Assembly: GCF_000010085.1 (NCBI RefSeq) | Contig: NC_007712.1 | Span: forward strand, 2,480,001-2,544,000 | Direction: 5' to 3' | Length of the DNA: 64,000 nucleotides | Source: Sodalis glossinidius str. 'morsitans' | GTDB lineage: Bacteria > Pseudomonadota > Gammaproteobacteria > Enterobacterales > Enterobacteriaceae | Shown: positions 39,800 through 49,610 of the stretch, one piece after another | Layout of the letters: every line of letters begins with the position of its first letter | Numbering within the stretch: the first letter of the stretch is position 1 | Made by a program: the position numbers and the translations under genes | Notes under the pieces: generated by a model | Databases searched by the model: none | Seen by the model: only the letters and a program-made list of their open reading frames with translations | Told to the model about the DNA's origin: nothing

Positions 39800-40706
39800 A
39801 TGTCCAATTCCCCTCACTCATGACCCGCTGCTGGGTCAGTCGAATGATTTTCTGGAAGTCCTTGAGCAGGTGTCGCGCCTCGCCCGGCTGCAAAAAACCG
39901 TGTTTGTGATAGGGGAACGCGGCACCGGCAAGGAGTTGATTGCCCGGCAGCTGCACTACCTTTCGCCGCGCTGGCAAGGCCCCTTCGTTTCGCTCAACTG
40001 CGCTGCCCTTAATGAAAATCTGCTTGATTCCGAGCTTTTCGGCCATGAAGCCGGCGCGTTTACCGGCGCGCAAAAACGTCATCAGGGTCGATTTGAGCGT
40101 GCCGACGGCGGCACGCTTTTTCTCGATGAGCTGGCGAACGCGCCCATGATGCGAGCTGGAACGCGTCGGAGGCAGTCAGTCGCTGCAGGTGGATGTCCGG
40201 CTGGTCTGCGCTACCAATGCCGATCTCCCGGCGCAGACCGGCGATTTCCGAGCCGATTTGCTCGACAGGCTAGCATTCGATGTCGTGGCCCTACCGCCGT
40301 TGCGGTCCGCCCGGACGACATTATGGTGATGGCCGAACATTTTGCTATCCAGATGTGCCGCGAGCTGGGGCAACCCTTATTTCCGCGCTTCAGCGCTGAA
40401 GCGCGCCGCAGTTTGCTCGACTACGGCTGGCCGGGCAACGTGCGCGAGCTAAAAAACGTCGTTGAGCGTTCGCTTTACCACCATAACAATAGCGAACACC
40501 CCCTGAGCCAAATTATCATTAACCCTTTCGACGCGGTGCGTCTGACTCCCATTACGCCATCCACATCCTCTGCGCCGTCTCTGCCGCTGGATTTACGCGC
40601 CTGGCTGCTGCTGCAGGAAAAACAGTGGCTGGAGCAGGCACTGGCCCGCACGCATTATCAGCTGCGCGGCATGATGAAAAAACACGGCATCAAAGCCCGA
40701 CCCTGA
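39800..40706 (+). pseudogene. pspF: pspF sigma-54 activator pseudogene
   Basis: ATG 39800 gives only MSNSPHS before a stop. The true frame begins out of register at HDPLLGQSNDFLEVLEQVSR. Walker A GERGTGKE and the GAFTGA loop (FGHEAGAFTGAQKRH) are present, then LFLDELANAPMM. About 37 bp is deleted, so the following ELERVGGSQSLQVDVRLVCA is in another frame. The first frame returns at RPDDIMVMAEHFAIQMCREL. At the end the helix-turn-helix is shortened: residues between QALAR and THYQLRGMMKKHGI are missing. At least four lesions. PspF normally activates pspA from the promoter at 39677-39692. Confidence 0.93.
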
Positions 40707-40964
40707 TTGCGGCGGTCGTTCCGTGCTCTGCCCTGTCACGTATACATCATCTTGTTAACGCCTTATTTAACCGTTCGCTATTGCGCCGGGACAGAGAGCT
40801 TTTTAAAATCTGCGTGAATGAACTCATTGTATTCACCCACGCGGCGCTTTAGCCACTGGCGCCGCGTACGGACCACCGGCGTTCGATACCCCCAGCCATT
40901 GCAGACGTCGGCAGTCCCGCCGCACGACGATGATTATCGGATTTAACCCAGGTAGTGGTCAATT

Positions 40965-42841
40965 ATGCCTGCATCGCTTCAACACCACCGCAAAACCACC
41001 GGTTTATTTCAGCATCACCAAAGGCGCAAAGAGCCGCCATTGCAGGAAGTTTTACACCATCTGGCGCAGCAACCCGGCGATACGGATAAATTCCGGTGGG
41101 CCATCGGTTGTCTGGGCTTTATTAGCATTATCACCCAAATCGGTACCGTTGCCGCGCAGCCTGAGCGATCGTCGGCGTTTACCGGCGGGAGGACCAAATC
41201 GCGTCAACCGACGGCGAATAGGGGTAGTTATGGCAATGCCACCGTTGATGCCGCCGGTCCTGGCCCTTGGGCGAAGCGCGGAATGACCGGCATGCGCGGT
41301 TTGACGGGCGATGGCTTACCGGCCGCCCTGGCTGCCGAGGAGACGTTGAGTGATGCAACGAATCAATTGAAACACGCTTTCGCCGACCCACCTCCGGAGA
41401 AAATTGCCCCGCGGACGCAGAAAAACACCGCGCGTTACAAGCGTCAACAGGGTACCGACCATCAGTTGCGGCATGCCGCCAATCGACATCACAAAGCACG
41501 GATCGAGCCTCTACAGCTTCACTCTGACGAGCCTGCCTGCCGTGATCTTGACGGCCCTCCCAGCCGCGTACCCGATGCTCTAAAACCGCTATTCTTCACG
41601 GCCGGCGCTTACGCTGACTTACCTGCGTGTCATGATTCAGACCCCCCCCACAGCAGTAGTCCCGCTACGGGAGAACATCACTTCGCCACGTCCGGCACAA
41701 CCACGCCTTATCTGCCCTTACCAGTCGAGTCAGTGGTGGCAACCTCAACCGCCCTTACCTCCTGCTATATTTCCCAGAACAAGCACATCTGCAGGGTCAC
41801 CAAAGCGGGGTTTTGGATTTTGAGCGGCTATTCAATGTACTGGCTATATAACTATGTCTCAACCGGCTGGCGTGGCGTACCGGCGAGTCCCCCGCACGCC
41901 GCAGATCTGCCGCACTACAGTCCGAACGCCATAGAGACGACACCGGCAGTGGTCAGGTCACCGGCGACAGAAGCCGCACCGGCGGCGCAAAAACGACGGC
42001 AACCCAAACCGGCGGCGGTGGCGTTACCGCAGGCGTCCACGGCAGCGAGAGCGGGTTCCTCATCCCTTCCCGCTCCAGGCCTGCCGACACGGCCCATCGA
42101 TGGGGAAGCTCCGATGCTTGAATAAAATCATTTCTGCGGCGACGGCGACACCTGAGTCGCATAATCCCGCTGCATCGTCCACCGCGGCGCATCATAGCGG
42201 CGTGGCGCGCCCGGGGGTCCCCCTCTGGACAGAGATGATGCAACATATCAGGCTACACTACAGGCGCATCCACTATGATAACTTTATCGGCGACGAGCGC
42301 TGGCAAGCAATCAACCACGTCCAGGCCCGTGGCATGACGGAAGATTTTTTCACACATTACTTCGATCCGCTGCTGCGTGACATCTTTTCCACGATCGATC
42401 GCGGACAGGGCATTCCCCTGCCAACGCTCTTGGACAATATTCATTTGCGGCTGACAAAGGAAATGGCGGAATTGAGCAACCTGACCGCGCTTCTTGATAT
42501 CGGCGTGATGGACGGCTTTGGGCGCCAGATAAATCAAATCCGCCAGACTCTGGCAGCCACATTTCCCGCAGCGCTTGTGAGCGTCCCTCCCGTGCCGATA
42601 ACGACCGCCGGGCACGGGAAAGCGCCTTCGATAGGCAACGCGTAGACCACTCGCCGAACGGCCCCTTTCCTGAATGCGTTGATGGCCAGACTGCGGGCGC
42701 TGCCTGCTACACCAGGCTGAAGCGTTAAAAGAACGGGCCCTCCACGGCCTGCGCACCGTCTTTATACACAAGGACGCAGCGGATCGCTGCGTCTGCCGCG
42801 GGCACCGGTTGATCATTCCTCAACCGACAGCGAGCCGGTAA
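40965..42841 (+). pseudogene. Unrecognised Pro/Ala-rich protein with two hydrophobic segments, probably broken
   Basis: A 386-residue frame (40965-42125) overlaps a 181-residue frame (42100-42645). A third piece in a further frame (ALKERALHGLRTVFIHKDAA DRCVCRGH) ends with TAATAA near 42841. Hydrophobic stretches are IGCLGFISIITQIGTVAAQ and KAGFWILSGYSMYWLYNYVS. The middle is low-complexity Pro/Thr/Ala/His. The 42100-42645 piece looks like a genuine helical domain (WTEMMQHIRLHYRRIHYDNF, MTEDFFTHYFDPLLRDIFST). I recognise no family. The three pieces may be one frameshifted gene or unrelated frames. It sits where E. coli has sapA next to pspF, so it is an accessory insertion. Confidence 0.4.
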
Positions 42842-43002
42842 TAAACAGTAGTATGAGCGAGGGCTTCGGGGGGGGGGCTCAGGCACAAGCATACCGATTG
42901 CCGACTCCGACGGCGACAAGGGCTAAGCGGGCCAACTGCCGGCTCCGGAAGCGATGAGGCTAAGCGAACCGGCTTATTGGCCGGCGACGCTATACGCTGG
43001 AC

Positions 43003-43098
43003 AAAAAAAAAGCCAGCACCCTGCTGGCTAAATAATACTGGAAGCAATATGAGCAATGCCGTGCCCATCTGTCGAGGTAAGCCTCTTCAGCTGTAGCA
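43003..43098 (-). ncRNA. ryhB: RyhB small RNA
   Basis: On the minus strand the core CATTGCTCATATTGCTTCCA followed by GTATTATTTAGCCAGC is nearly identical to E. coli RyhB (ATTGCTCACATTGCTTCCAG, then TATTACTTAGCCAGC). It ends in the same terminator: AGCCAGCA-GGG-TGCTGGCT followed by about eight Ts. The 5' third is divergent, as is usual. The 5' end is placed by analogy with the 90-nt E. coli RNA. A Fur-box-like site lies just upstream (43105-43119). RyhB base-pairs with mRNAs of iron-using proteins with Hfq when iron is low. The seed and Hfq-binding tail are intact. Confidence 0.92.
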
Positions 43099-43104
43099 AA
43101 AAAA

Positions 43105-43119
43105 TGATAATAGTTATCA
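43105..43119. promoter_or_regulatory. Fur box at the ryhB promoter
   Basis: TGATAATAGTTATCA matches the 7-1-7 Fur consensus TGATAATGATTATCA at 13 of 15 positions. It ends 7 bases before the inferred ryhB 5' end and overlaps the -10 region. Iron repression of ryhB is expected. Confidence 0.8.
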
Positions 43120-43142
43120 GTAGCGTTTGTAAAGCATTTTAT

Positions 43143-43157
43143 TGAGAATACTTCTCA
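43143..43157. promoter_or_regulatory. Second Fur-box-like palindrome
   Basis: TGAGAATACTTCTCA is a near-perfect palindrome matching the Fur 7-1-7 consensus at 11 of 15 positions. It lies 23 bp from the first box, on the hemS side of ryhB, and could serve either gene. Confidence 0.6.
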
Positions 43158-43582
43158 TTCATGCAGCAACATTAGGGGCATTCGGCTTTGCAGAGTGGTG
43201 AAAAGCGGGCGTTTTTCCGCCTGGCCGCCCTCAATGCACCGCCAATTGCTACACAATCTAGGCACCGCTACCGCGGGACCCTACCTCTGCACCTGGCACT
43301 CGCCTGTCTTGACCCCATACTGCCTTACACCCGCAGTAACCCGGCTACCAGACGACAAATCGAAGTGACGTAAACGTTACGTAAACCCCACGTAAAACAA
43401 TTTCTATTACTATTCATTTCATTAAAAATTATAACTATTATTATTATATATTGAAGATAGGGTTTGCTCCCACCCGATAGGGTTGGTACGCCGCGACGGG
43501 CATGCCGTCAACCGGCGGATAGCAGGGAAATAACCGCCTGTCCTTTATCTTGTTTGCTCCAACACATTTTAGGGAACGAAGT
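43158..43582. other. Region between ryhB and hemS
   Basis: 425 bp. No supported gene; a 61-codon plus-strand frame (43188-43373) has no recognisable features. The last 200 bases turn AT-rich (TATTATTATATATTG near 43445) and hold the likely hemS promoter. No HemP-like small protein could be found. Confidence 0.4.
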
Positions 43583-44623
43583 ATGGAACTACGCTATCAA
43601 CAATATTTGGCTCTGAAAGCCGAACATCCACACAAATATGCGCGTGATCTGGCCGCAATGGCGGGACTGAGAGAAGCTGAGCTTACCCTGGCGCGAGTGG
43701 GACATGATGCCTGCGCCCTACGGCCGGATTTTGCCACCCTGCTGCCGGCGCTCAGAGCCGTGGGGGAAACAAAAACCATAAACCGTAATGAGTACGCGAT
43801 ACATGAGCAGGTCGGCCAGTATGAAAATGTGAAGCTACAGCCCCATGTGGGCCTGGTGCTCAATCCCCGCGGCCTTGACTTACGCCTGTTCGCCGCGCAG
43901 TGGCAAAGCGTGTTTGCGCTAAACGAACAAACGCCCCAGGGGGAACTCCAGAGTATTCAGTTATTCGATAGCCAAGGGGACTCGGCGCTGAAAATTTACG
44001 CGACGCCCAATACCTCAAAAGCGGCCTGGCAAGCGCTGATTGAACGTTACACCGTCACCCTAGCCCCCGCGCTTGACCTCGCCCCCGAGCCGGTTGCCAC
44101 CAATAGTCCGCGCCTCGACACGGCGCAAGTTGAGCAAGAATGGCGGGCGATGACCGACGTACATCAGTTCTTCGGACTTCTGAAGCGGCATGGCCTGTCC
44201 CGCCAGCAGGCTTTTCGCGCAGTCCCTAACAACCTGGCCTATCAGGTGGAGAACGACGCCCTGCGCGTTTTGCTGCCACGCCTTGAGGCAGCAGGCAATG
44301 AAGTTATGATTTTTGTCGGTAATCGCAGTTGCATACAGGTCTTTACCGGCCCTGTACAAAAGCAGGCGCCGATAGAAGATTGGCTTAATATTTTCAATCC
44401 CACGTTTACGCTTCACCTGCGGGAAGACACTATCGCAGAGAGCTGGGTTACGCGCAAACCCACCCGCGACGGCATGGTGACCAGTTTGGAGCTGTTTGCG
44501 GCCGACGGAGTGCAGATTGCGCAACTCAATGGCCAGCGCACCGAAGGCGAAAGAGAGCAGCGCCACTGGCGCCAGCAAATCGCCGCCCTGGACGGTGAAG
44601 GGGCGCACGCCGGCGCCGCCTAA
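43583..44623 (+). CDS. hemS: Heme-degrading/heme-trafficking protein HemS
   Basis: 346 aa from ATG 43583 behind AGGGAACG; the longer frame from 43550 is rejected. Full length for HemS/ChuS (about 345 aa). It has the two-fold repeated HemS domain: repeat 1 around YAIHEQVGQYENVKLQPHVG, and repeat 2 around DVHQFFGLLKRHGLSRQQAF with GNRSCIQVFTGPVQKQAPIE. The cytoplasmic protein receives imported heme and degrades or stores it. Intact. The hemTUV transporter genes that usually follow are not in this window. Confidence 0.92.
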   Translation: MELRYQQYLALKAEHPHKYARDLAAMAGLREAELTLARVGHDACALRPDFATLLPALRAVGETKTINRNEYAIHEQVGQYENVKLQPHVGLVLNPRGLDLRLFAAQWQSVFALNEQTPQGELQSIQLFDSQGDSALKIYATPNTSKAAWQALIERYTVTLAPALDLAPEPVATNSPRLDTAQVEQEWRAMTDVHQFFGLLKRHGLSRQQAFRAVPNNLAYQVENDALRVLLPRLEAAGNEVMIFVGNRSCIQVFTGPVQKQAPIEDWLNIFNPTFTLHLREDTIAESWVTRKPTRDGMVTSLELFAADGVQIAQLNGQRTEGEREQRHWRQQIAALDGEGAHAGAA

Positions 44624-44978
44624 CGCGCTCGCTCGTCGCGCATTGCGTTTGCGTGACAGCGTCACGTTCCTCATATCACGGGGACCACCGTCACCGCCGC
44701 CTGTGTTTGACCGCCCTGTTTCCGCCCGCTGCCACCCTCGCTTAACGTCTACTCCAAGGCGACGCGCAGACTTCTAAGGCCTTCCGCCGTTGTTCCTGCA
44801 TGCCGATAACGGCAGCGCAGATCGTAGTTTGCAGGCCATTCAGCTTTATCTGATGACAGAGGTTAACAACGTCTGATGGCGGCGGTTGACAACAGGGTAG
44901 CTTCGCTCGGCGGGGAGAGGACTTGCCCAGATGCGCCCGACTTGCGCCGGGCACAGTAAACCGCCTGCGCCCGCCATC
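44624..44978. other. Intergenic region between hemS and the convergent receptor
   Basis: 355 bp between two convergent genes. I see no gene and no convincing terminator. A hairpin-like GCGTGACAGCGTCACG is near 44649. Confidence 0.4.
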
Positions 44979-47363
44979 TTAGAAGTCCACGTTAAGCCCT
45001 AACTGGAACGTCCGGCCCGACTGCGTTGCCAGCACCTGGTCGTTGAGGTCCTGATTGGTGCTGGTTTCGATATTGCGGCTGCTCAGATAATCCCAATATT
45101 TGCGATCGGTAATATTGTATAATCCGCCGCTCACTTTGACGTTTTTCGTAATACGGTAATAAGCCGTTAAATCCACCAGACCGTACCCCGGCACACGCAT
45201 ATATTCCGTCGTGGAATCGGTAATGGCACTGCCGGAATTAGTATAACTTTGGCGATTGGTCGCGCTGGCCCGTTTTCCTTTATTGAAGGTCGCCGTCAGC
45301 GCAGCGCCATACAGCTGGTCTGGATCGTCATAAGACACGCCGGCGACGACGCGCATCGGCGCCACGCCGCCCAAATCAACATATTTGTCGCCCAGATAAC
45401 TCGACTTGGCCGCCCCCTCAGCCATGCCGAACGCCAGTCGGGCGCGCAGGCAATCCACCGCCGGATACCAGGTGCCGAAGTTGAAACGCGCGCTGACTTC
45501 ACCGCCGTAGATATAGGCTTTATCGCGGTTTTCCGCCTGGTAAGCAATATAGATATTACTGGGGATATTGGTAAATTTCTCCGGATTGCTGGACAGGCTG
45601 TAACGCGTATAATCGATAAAATTCTTATAGGTGTTGTAGAACACCGCCGTGCTAAAGGTTATCCCTTTCACGGCTTCGCCTTTCAGACCCCATTCAAAGT
45701 TATTGCTGGTTTCCGTATCCAGACTGGTGTTACCAATCAAGGCATACTGCCTGCTGCCGGCATAGCTGGAGCTGAGGTTCCATGATCCGTACATCTGGCT
45801 GGCATTAGGGAATTGCGCGCCGCGTTTGTACTGAATATAGGTGGTCAATCGGGGCGTAAGGTCATACAGGAAACTCAGGGACGGCAAGACCTGCGTGTCA
45901 CTGAACGAACCATAAAGCGTCTCCAGTTCATCCGTCGTGAGAGTGCTATTGGCCAGGTTAGACAGGTCTTTCGGCTTGGTGCGCTGATACGCTACGCGCA
46001 CCCCCGGCACCACGGAGAAATCATGCCCCGCCAGGTCCCAGGTCATCGTATCCTGTAAGAACGCGCCGAGGTTCTCGCTGGTACTATTCGCTTCCGGCTG
46101 CATGATGTAGCTATAGGAGTTTTGATCGGGCTCCTGACTGAACGGGCGTTCGGTATCTGAGCGCCGGGCGTCAATACCCCAGCGGAAGTCATGTATGCCC
46201 CACTCTTTTTCCATATTGCTGGTGATACCAAAACTTTTGCTATCGTAATTGGAATGGGTGGTCACCTGGCTGGTGACGGTGGCGGACGGACCCTTGGTCC
46301 AATCGTGAGCTTTGGTGTTTTGGTAGAAAACTTTGGTGTCAATGGTGTCGACCCAGTCGACATCGGGATGCCATACATCGTTCAGGCTTGTGGTCCAACG
46401 CCGGGTCTGGCTGGTTTGCTGATTGGTGCCGATGACGGCGCTGCCGGCGGAGTTCCAGGCATCGTAATGGGTGTGGTTGGTTTTATGGTAATAATCGACC
46501 GTACCGGTAAGCAGATGATTATCATTCATCTGCCAGCTGCCCGAGGCCAAAAAGGCGTTTGAGTGCCAATTAGCCGGCGCCACGTCGACACTGTCGCTAT
46601 TATTGCGGGTTTCCTGGCCGTCCCGGCGGCTAATAACAAGCAAACCACGCAGATACTCGTCGCCGCCGCCGGCCGTGATGCCGTTGTGCCAACCGCGATT
46701 TGCCGAATCATAATCACTCTGATAACCGAAATAGCTGGATTTTGTCGGGGAAAGGTAATCGTCCGCGCTTTTTGGCCGGAATGAAACTGCACCGCCAATA
46801 GCTTGGTTCGCGCGCGTGACGTCGGTGACGCCGGAATCAATGCCTACCGCGCCGTACATGTAGGGGTCGATATAATCTCGCCCCATGCCGAAGGTGCCAG
46901 AACCCGCCCGGCTAACATAGCTTCTTCCAGTGGCGTTGGGCAATTCCACGCCGTCTACGTCGATGGAGACACGGTTGGCCTCCAGGCCGCGAATGTTATA
47001 CCCCGTGTAACCGCCGCGGTCGAAACCGCTTTTGCCGGTGCCGGTTCCCATGGCGGCGCCGGTGGCGCTGACCAACGGCTGATAACGCATTATCGTGCCG
47101 AAATCATTACCGCCCTCTTTTTGCAGGTCGCTGGCGCTCAGAGACGTTTTGGTGCCGGCCTCTTTTTTTATTTTGCTGGCGACCACCCGGATTTGATCTT
47201 CTTTACTGTTCGCCTCGCTGGATATCGTCAGCGGAGCGGTTACGGCGGATGCGGATGCCGCGGTATCGGCAGCCAACGCGCCTAAGGCCGTACCTCCCAT
47301 GATGACTGTGAGCAAGATTTTATTCAGACGCGCTATCTGAATTCCCCTGTGATGCATAGTCAT
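44979..47363 (-). CDS. TonB-dependent outer-membrane receptor, probably heme/hemoprotein
   Basis: 794 aa, intact. AGGAG is 8 bases before ATG. Long signal peptide (LNKILLTVIMGGTALGALA-ADT). The plug domain has DQIRVVASKIKKEAGTKTSL, then GYNIRGLEANRVSIDVDGVE and AIGGAVSFRPKSADDYL. A beta-barrel follows, ending with aromatic SGRTFQLGLNVDF. In place of the FRAP motif of heme receptors it has YKRGAQFPNASQMYG. The layout fits the hemoglobin/hemophore/transferrin receptor class. Convergent with hemS and preceded by two Fur-box-like sites, so a heme receptor (HemR-type) is the best reading. Confidence 0.8.
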   Translation of the reverse strand: MTMHHRGIQIARLNKILLTVIMGGTALGALAADTAASASAVTAPLTISSEANSKEDQIRVVASKIKKEAGTKTSLSASDLQKEGGNDFGTIMRYQPLVSATGAAMGTGTGKSGFDRGGYTGYNIRGLEANRVSIDVDGVELPNATGRSYVSRAGSGTFGMGRDYIDPYMYGAVGIDSGVTDVTRANQAIGGAVSFRPKSADDYLSPTKSSYFGYQSDYDSANRGWHNGITAGGGDEYLRGLLVISRRDGQETRNNSDSVDVAPANWHSNAFLASGSWQMNDNHLLTGTVDYYHKTNHTHYDAWNSAGSAVIGTNQQTSQTRRWTTSLNDVWHPDVDWVDTIDTKVFYQNTKAHDWTKGPSATVTSQVTTHSNYDSKSFGITSNMEKEWGIHDFRWGIDARRSDTERPFSQEPDQNSYSYIMQPEANSTSENLGAFLQDTMTWDLAGHDFSVVPGVRVAYQRTKPKDLSNLANSTLTTDELETLYGSFSDTQVLPSLSFLYDLTPRLTTYIQYKRGAQFPNASQMYGSWNLSSSYAGSRQYALIGNTSLDTETSNNFEWGLKGEAVKGITFSTAVFYNTYKNFIDYTRYSLSSNPEKFTNIPSNIYIAYQAENRDKAYIYGGEVSARFNFGTWYPAVDCLRARLAFGMAEGAAKSSYLGDKYVDLGGVAPMRVVAGVSYDDPDQLYGAALTATFNKGKRASATNRQSYTNSGSAITDSTTEYMRVPGYGLVDLTAYYRITKNVKVSGGLYNITDRKYWDYLSSRNIETSTNQDLNDQVLATQSGRTFQLGLNVDF

Positions 47364-47550
47364 TAAGCAATCTCCTATTGACTGACATTTATTATTGTTA
47401 AAACTGATCTGACGGCGCGGGCAGGCCCTGCCGGTGACAGTACACAGATGAAATACACTCTCTTTTTTGCGGCTCCCTCACTGGTTCTTTAGCGATATTG
47501 GGGGTGCCCACATTTACTTGCGCAGGGAATGAACAATAACCACATTTGAA

Positions 47551-47565
47551 TGATAAACATTCTCA
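47551..47565. promoter_or_regulatory. Fur-box-like site upstream of the TonB receptor
   Basis: TGATAAACATTCTCA matches the Fur 7-1-7 consensus at 12 of 15 positions, 188 bases before the receptor ATG. Confidence 0.65.
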
Positions 47566-47579
47566 TTATTTTTTTTGAA

Positions 47580-47594
47580 TGATACACATTATTA
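47580..47594. promoter_or_regulatory. Second Fur-box-like site upstream of the TonB receptor
   Basis: TGATACACATTATTA, 11 of 15 matches to the Fur consensus, in an AT-rich stretch 14 bp from the first site. Tandem sites are common at strongly iron-regulated promoters. Confidence 0.55.
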
Positions 47595-47822
47595 TCTATT
47601 ATAAGGAAGATCTTTTCGTAAAATTTACCCGTCAAGAGGAAATCGCCCGCCGGCACTGGTCAGCCGGAGGAGTTTGGGGCGGTAAATGACGTGTAGATTG
47701 TCTATCCCGGCAGGGAGAGTCCCCGGCCGGGCGGGAAACGTGCGGCTTTCTGCGCATCGGCATTGGGAGGTGGGCCAAAGTAAGGTAAACTCAATACATT
47801 ACTGGCAGAAATAAAGTGGTTT

Positions 47823-49610
47823 ATGTCGACACAATCAGATTACAGTTTGACGCGCGTCGCCGTCACGCTGTTGGCGGGCGTGCTGCTGACGGCCGGGACG
47901 CTCCGACAGGCCGCCGCCGATGAAACGACAGATAAAAGTGACATTGTCATTGAGAAGCGCATCATCGCGGCGCAACGGGGCGCGGACGAAGACGGCGCTA
48001 TCGCCCCTGAACTGCCACCGGCGCACGGCAGTCCCGTAGTCACCGCTGCTCCGCCGCCGATCCGCCAGAGCGGCTTTGTCTATTGTGTCAGCGGTGTGGT
48101 CAACACGTTCAACCCGCAGATGGCGAGTAGCGGCATCACCATTGATACCCTCTCCGCGCAGCTTTACGATCGGCTGCTAGCGGTTGACCCCTACACCTAC
48201 CGTCTCATCCCCGAGCTGGCGCAGTGTTGGGAAGTGTTGGATAACGGGGCGACCTATCGTTTTCATTTGCACAAGAATATCGCCTTCCAGCACACCGCCT
48301 GGTTTACACCAACCCGGACGTTAAACGCGGACGATGTGGTCTTCAGCTTTGCGCGTATGTTCGATACGCATCATCCCTGGCACGGCGTCAACGGCGGCGA
48401 TTACCCCTATTTTGACAGTTTGCAGTTCCCACAAACGGTGCAAAGCGTCAAACGTATCGATAATGAAACGGTCGAATTCCGTTTGGAAAGCCCTGACGCC
48501 TCGTTTTTATGGCATCTGGCGACCCATTATGCGCCGGTCTTGTCGGCGGAATACGCCGACCAGCTGACGGCCAGCGGCCACCAGGAGCAATTGGACCGCC
48601 TGCCGGTGGGCACCGGCCCGTTTATGCTTAATGAATATCATACTGGACAGTTTATACGGCTTACCCGCCATCAACACTATTGGCGTGGCATGCCGCGTAT
48701 GGCTCAGGTGGTAATTGATTTGAGCACCGGCGGGATCGGTCGCCTGTCGCGGCTACTGACCGGCGAGTGCGATGTCCTGGCCTATCCTGCTGCCAGCCAG
48801 TTGTCTATCCTGCGCGACGACCCCCGCCTGCGTCTGACGCTGCGTCCCGGGATGAATATCGCTTATTTGGCCTTTAATACCCGTAAGCCGCCGCTCAATG
48901 ATGTCCGGCTCCGACACGCCATTGCGCTGGCGATCAATAATCCACGTTTAATGCAGTCCATCTATTACGGTACCGCTGAAACCGCGGCATCGCTGCTGCC
49001 GCGTGCGTCCTGGGCTTATGATAGCGAATCACGGGTAACGGAATACAATCCGGCGAAGGCGCGCGCTATCCTGCGCGCGCTGGGCAAGACCTCATTGCAG
49101 CTTAATTTGCTGGTGCCGACCGCCTCGCAATCCTATAATCCCAGCCCGTTGAAAACCGCTGAATTGATTCAGTCTGATTTGGCGCAGGTAGGCATCCGCT
49201 TGACGATTATTCCCGTAGAGGGACGCTTTCAAGAGGCGCGGCTGACGGCCGTGAATCACGATATGACCCTTTCGGGCTGGTCCACCGACAGTAACGACCC
49301 GGACAGTTTTTTCCGTCCGCTGTTGAGCTGCGCCGCCATCGCTTCGCAAACCAACTATGCACGCTGGTGCGATCCGGAGTTTGATGCGCTTCTGTATAAG
49401 GCGCTGTTTTCCCAGCAGCTCGCCAGTCGCATCGAGACATACCATAGTGCTCAGCAGATGCTGGCACAGGCGTTGCCTGTGCTGCCGCTGGCTTCGTCTT
49501 TGCGCCTGCAGGCCTATCGCTTCGGGATCCGCGGTTTGGTACTCAGTCCCTTCGGCAATGCGTCCTTCGCCGGCGTTTATCGCGATGAACGACAGGAACA
49601 GACGCCATGA
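47823..49610 (+). CDS. sapA: Peptide-binding periplasmic protein SapA
   Basis: 595 aa, against about 547 in E. coli. The extra length is a Pro/Ala/Glu-rich stretch after the signal-like N-terminus (VAVTLLAGVLLTAGTLRQAA), before SGFVYCVSGVVNTFNPQM where homology begins. The core is highly conserved: LYDRLLAVDPYTYRLIPELA, LSILRDDPRLRLTLRPGMNI, LMQSIYYGTAETAASLLPRA, DSNDPDSFFRPLLSCAAI, ending VLSPFGNASFAGVYRDER. SapA binds antimicrobial peptides (and heme in Haemophilus) for the SapBCDF importer. It overlaps sapB by 4 bases. Intact, but the operon is split after sapB. Confidence 0.95.
   Translation: MSTQSDYSLTRVAVTLLAGVLLTAGTLRQAAADETTDKSDIVIEKRIIAAQRGADEDGAIAPELPPAHGSPVVTAAPPPIRQSGFVYCVSGVVNTFNPQMASSGITIDTLSAQLYDRLLAVDPYTYRLIPELAQCWEVLDNGATYRFHLHKNIAFQHTAWFTPTRTLNADDVVFSFARMFDTHHPWHGVNGGDYPYFDSLQFPQTVQSVKRIDNETVEFRLESPDASFLWHLATHYAPVLSAEYADQLTASGHQEQLDRLPVGTGPFMLNEYHTGQFIRLTRHQHYWRGMPRMAQVVIDLSTGGIGRLSRLLTGECDVLAYPAASQLSILRDDPRLRLTLRPGMNIAYLAFNTRKPPLNDVRLRHAIALAINNPRLMQSIYYGTAETAASLLPRASWAYDSESRVTEYNPAKARAILRALGKTSLQLNLLVPTASQSYNPSPLKTAELIQSDLAQVGIRLTIIPVEGRFQEARLTAVNHDMTLSGWSTDSNDPDSFFRPLLSCAAIASQTNYARWCDPEFDALLYKALFSQQLASRIETYHSAQQMLAQALPVLPLASSLRLQAYRFGIRGLVLSPFGNASFAGVYRDERQEQTP

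Noticed and set aside
42253..42816. 187-aa minus-strand frame
   Set aside because: Antisense to the helical domain on the plus strand; basic, low-complexity, no start signal.
43188..43373. Possible HemP-like small ORF upstream of hemS
   Set aside because: No similarity to HemP and no good ribosome-binding site; left as part of the regulatory region.
45249..45785. 178-aa plus-strand frame within the TonB receptor
   Set aside because: Shadow of a conserved 794-aa gene on the minus strand.
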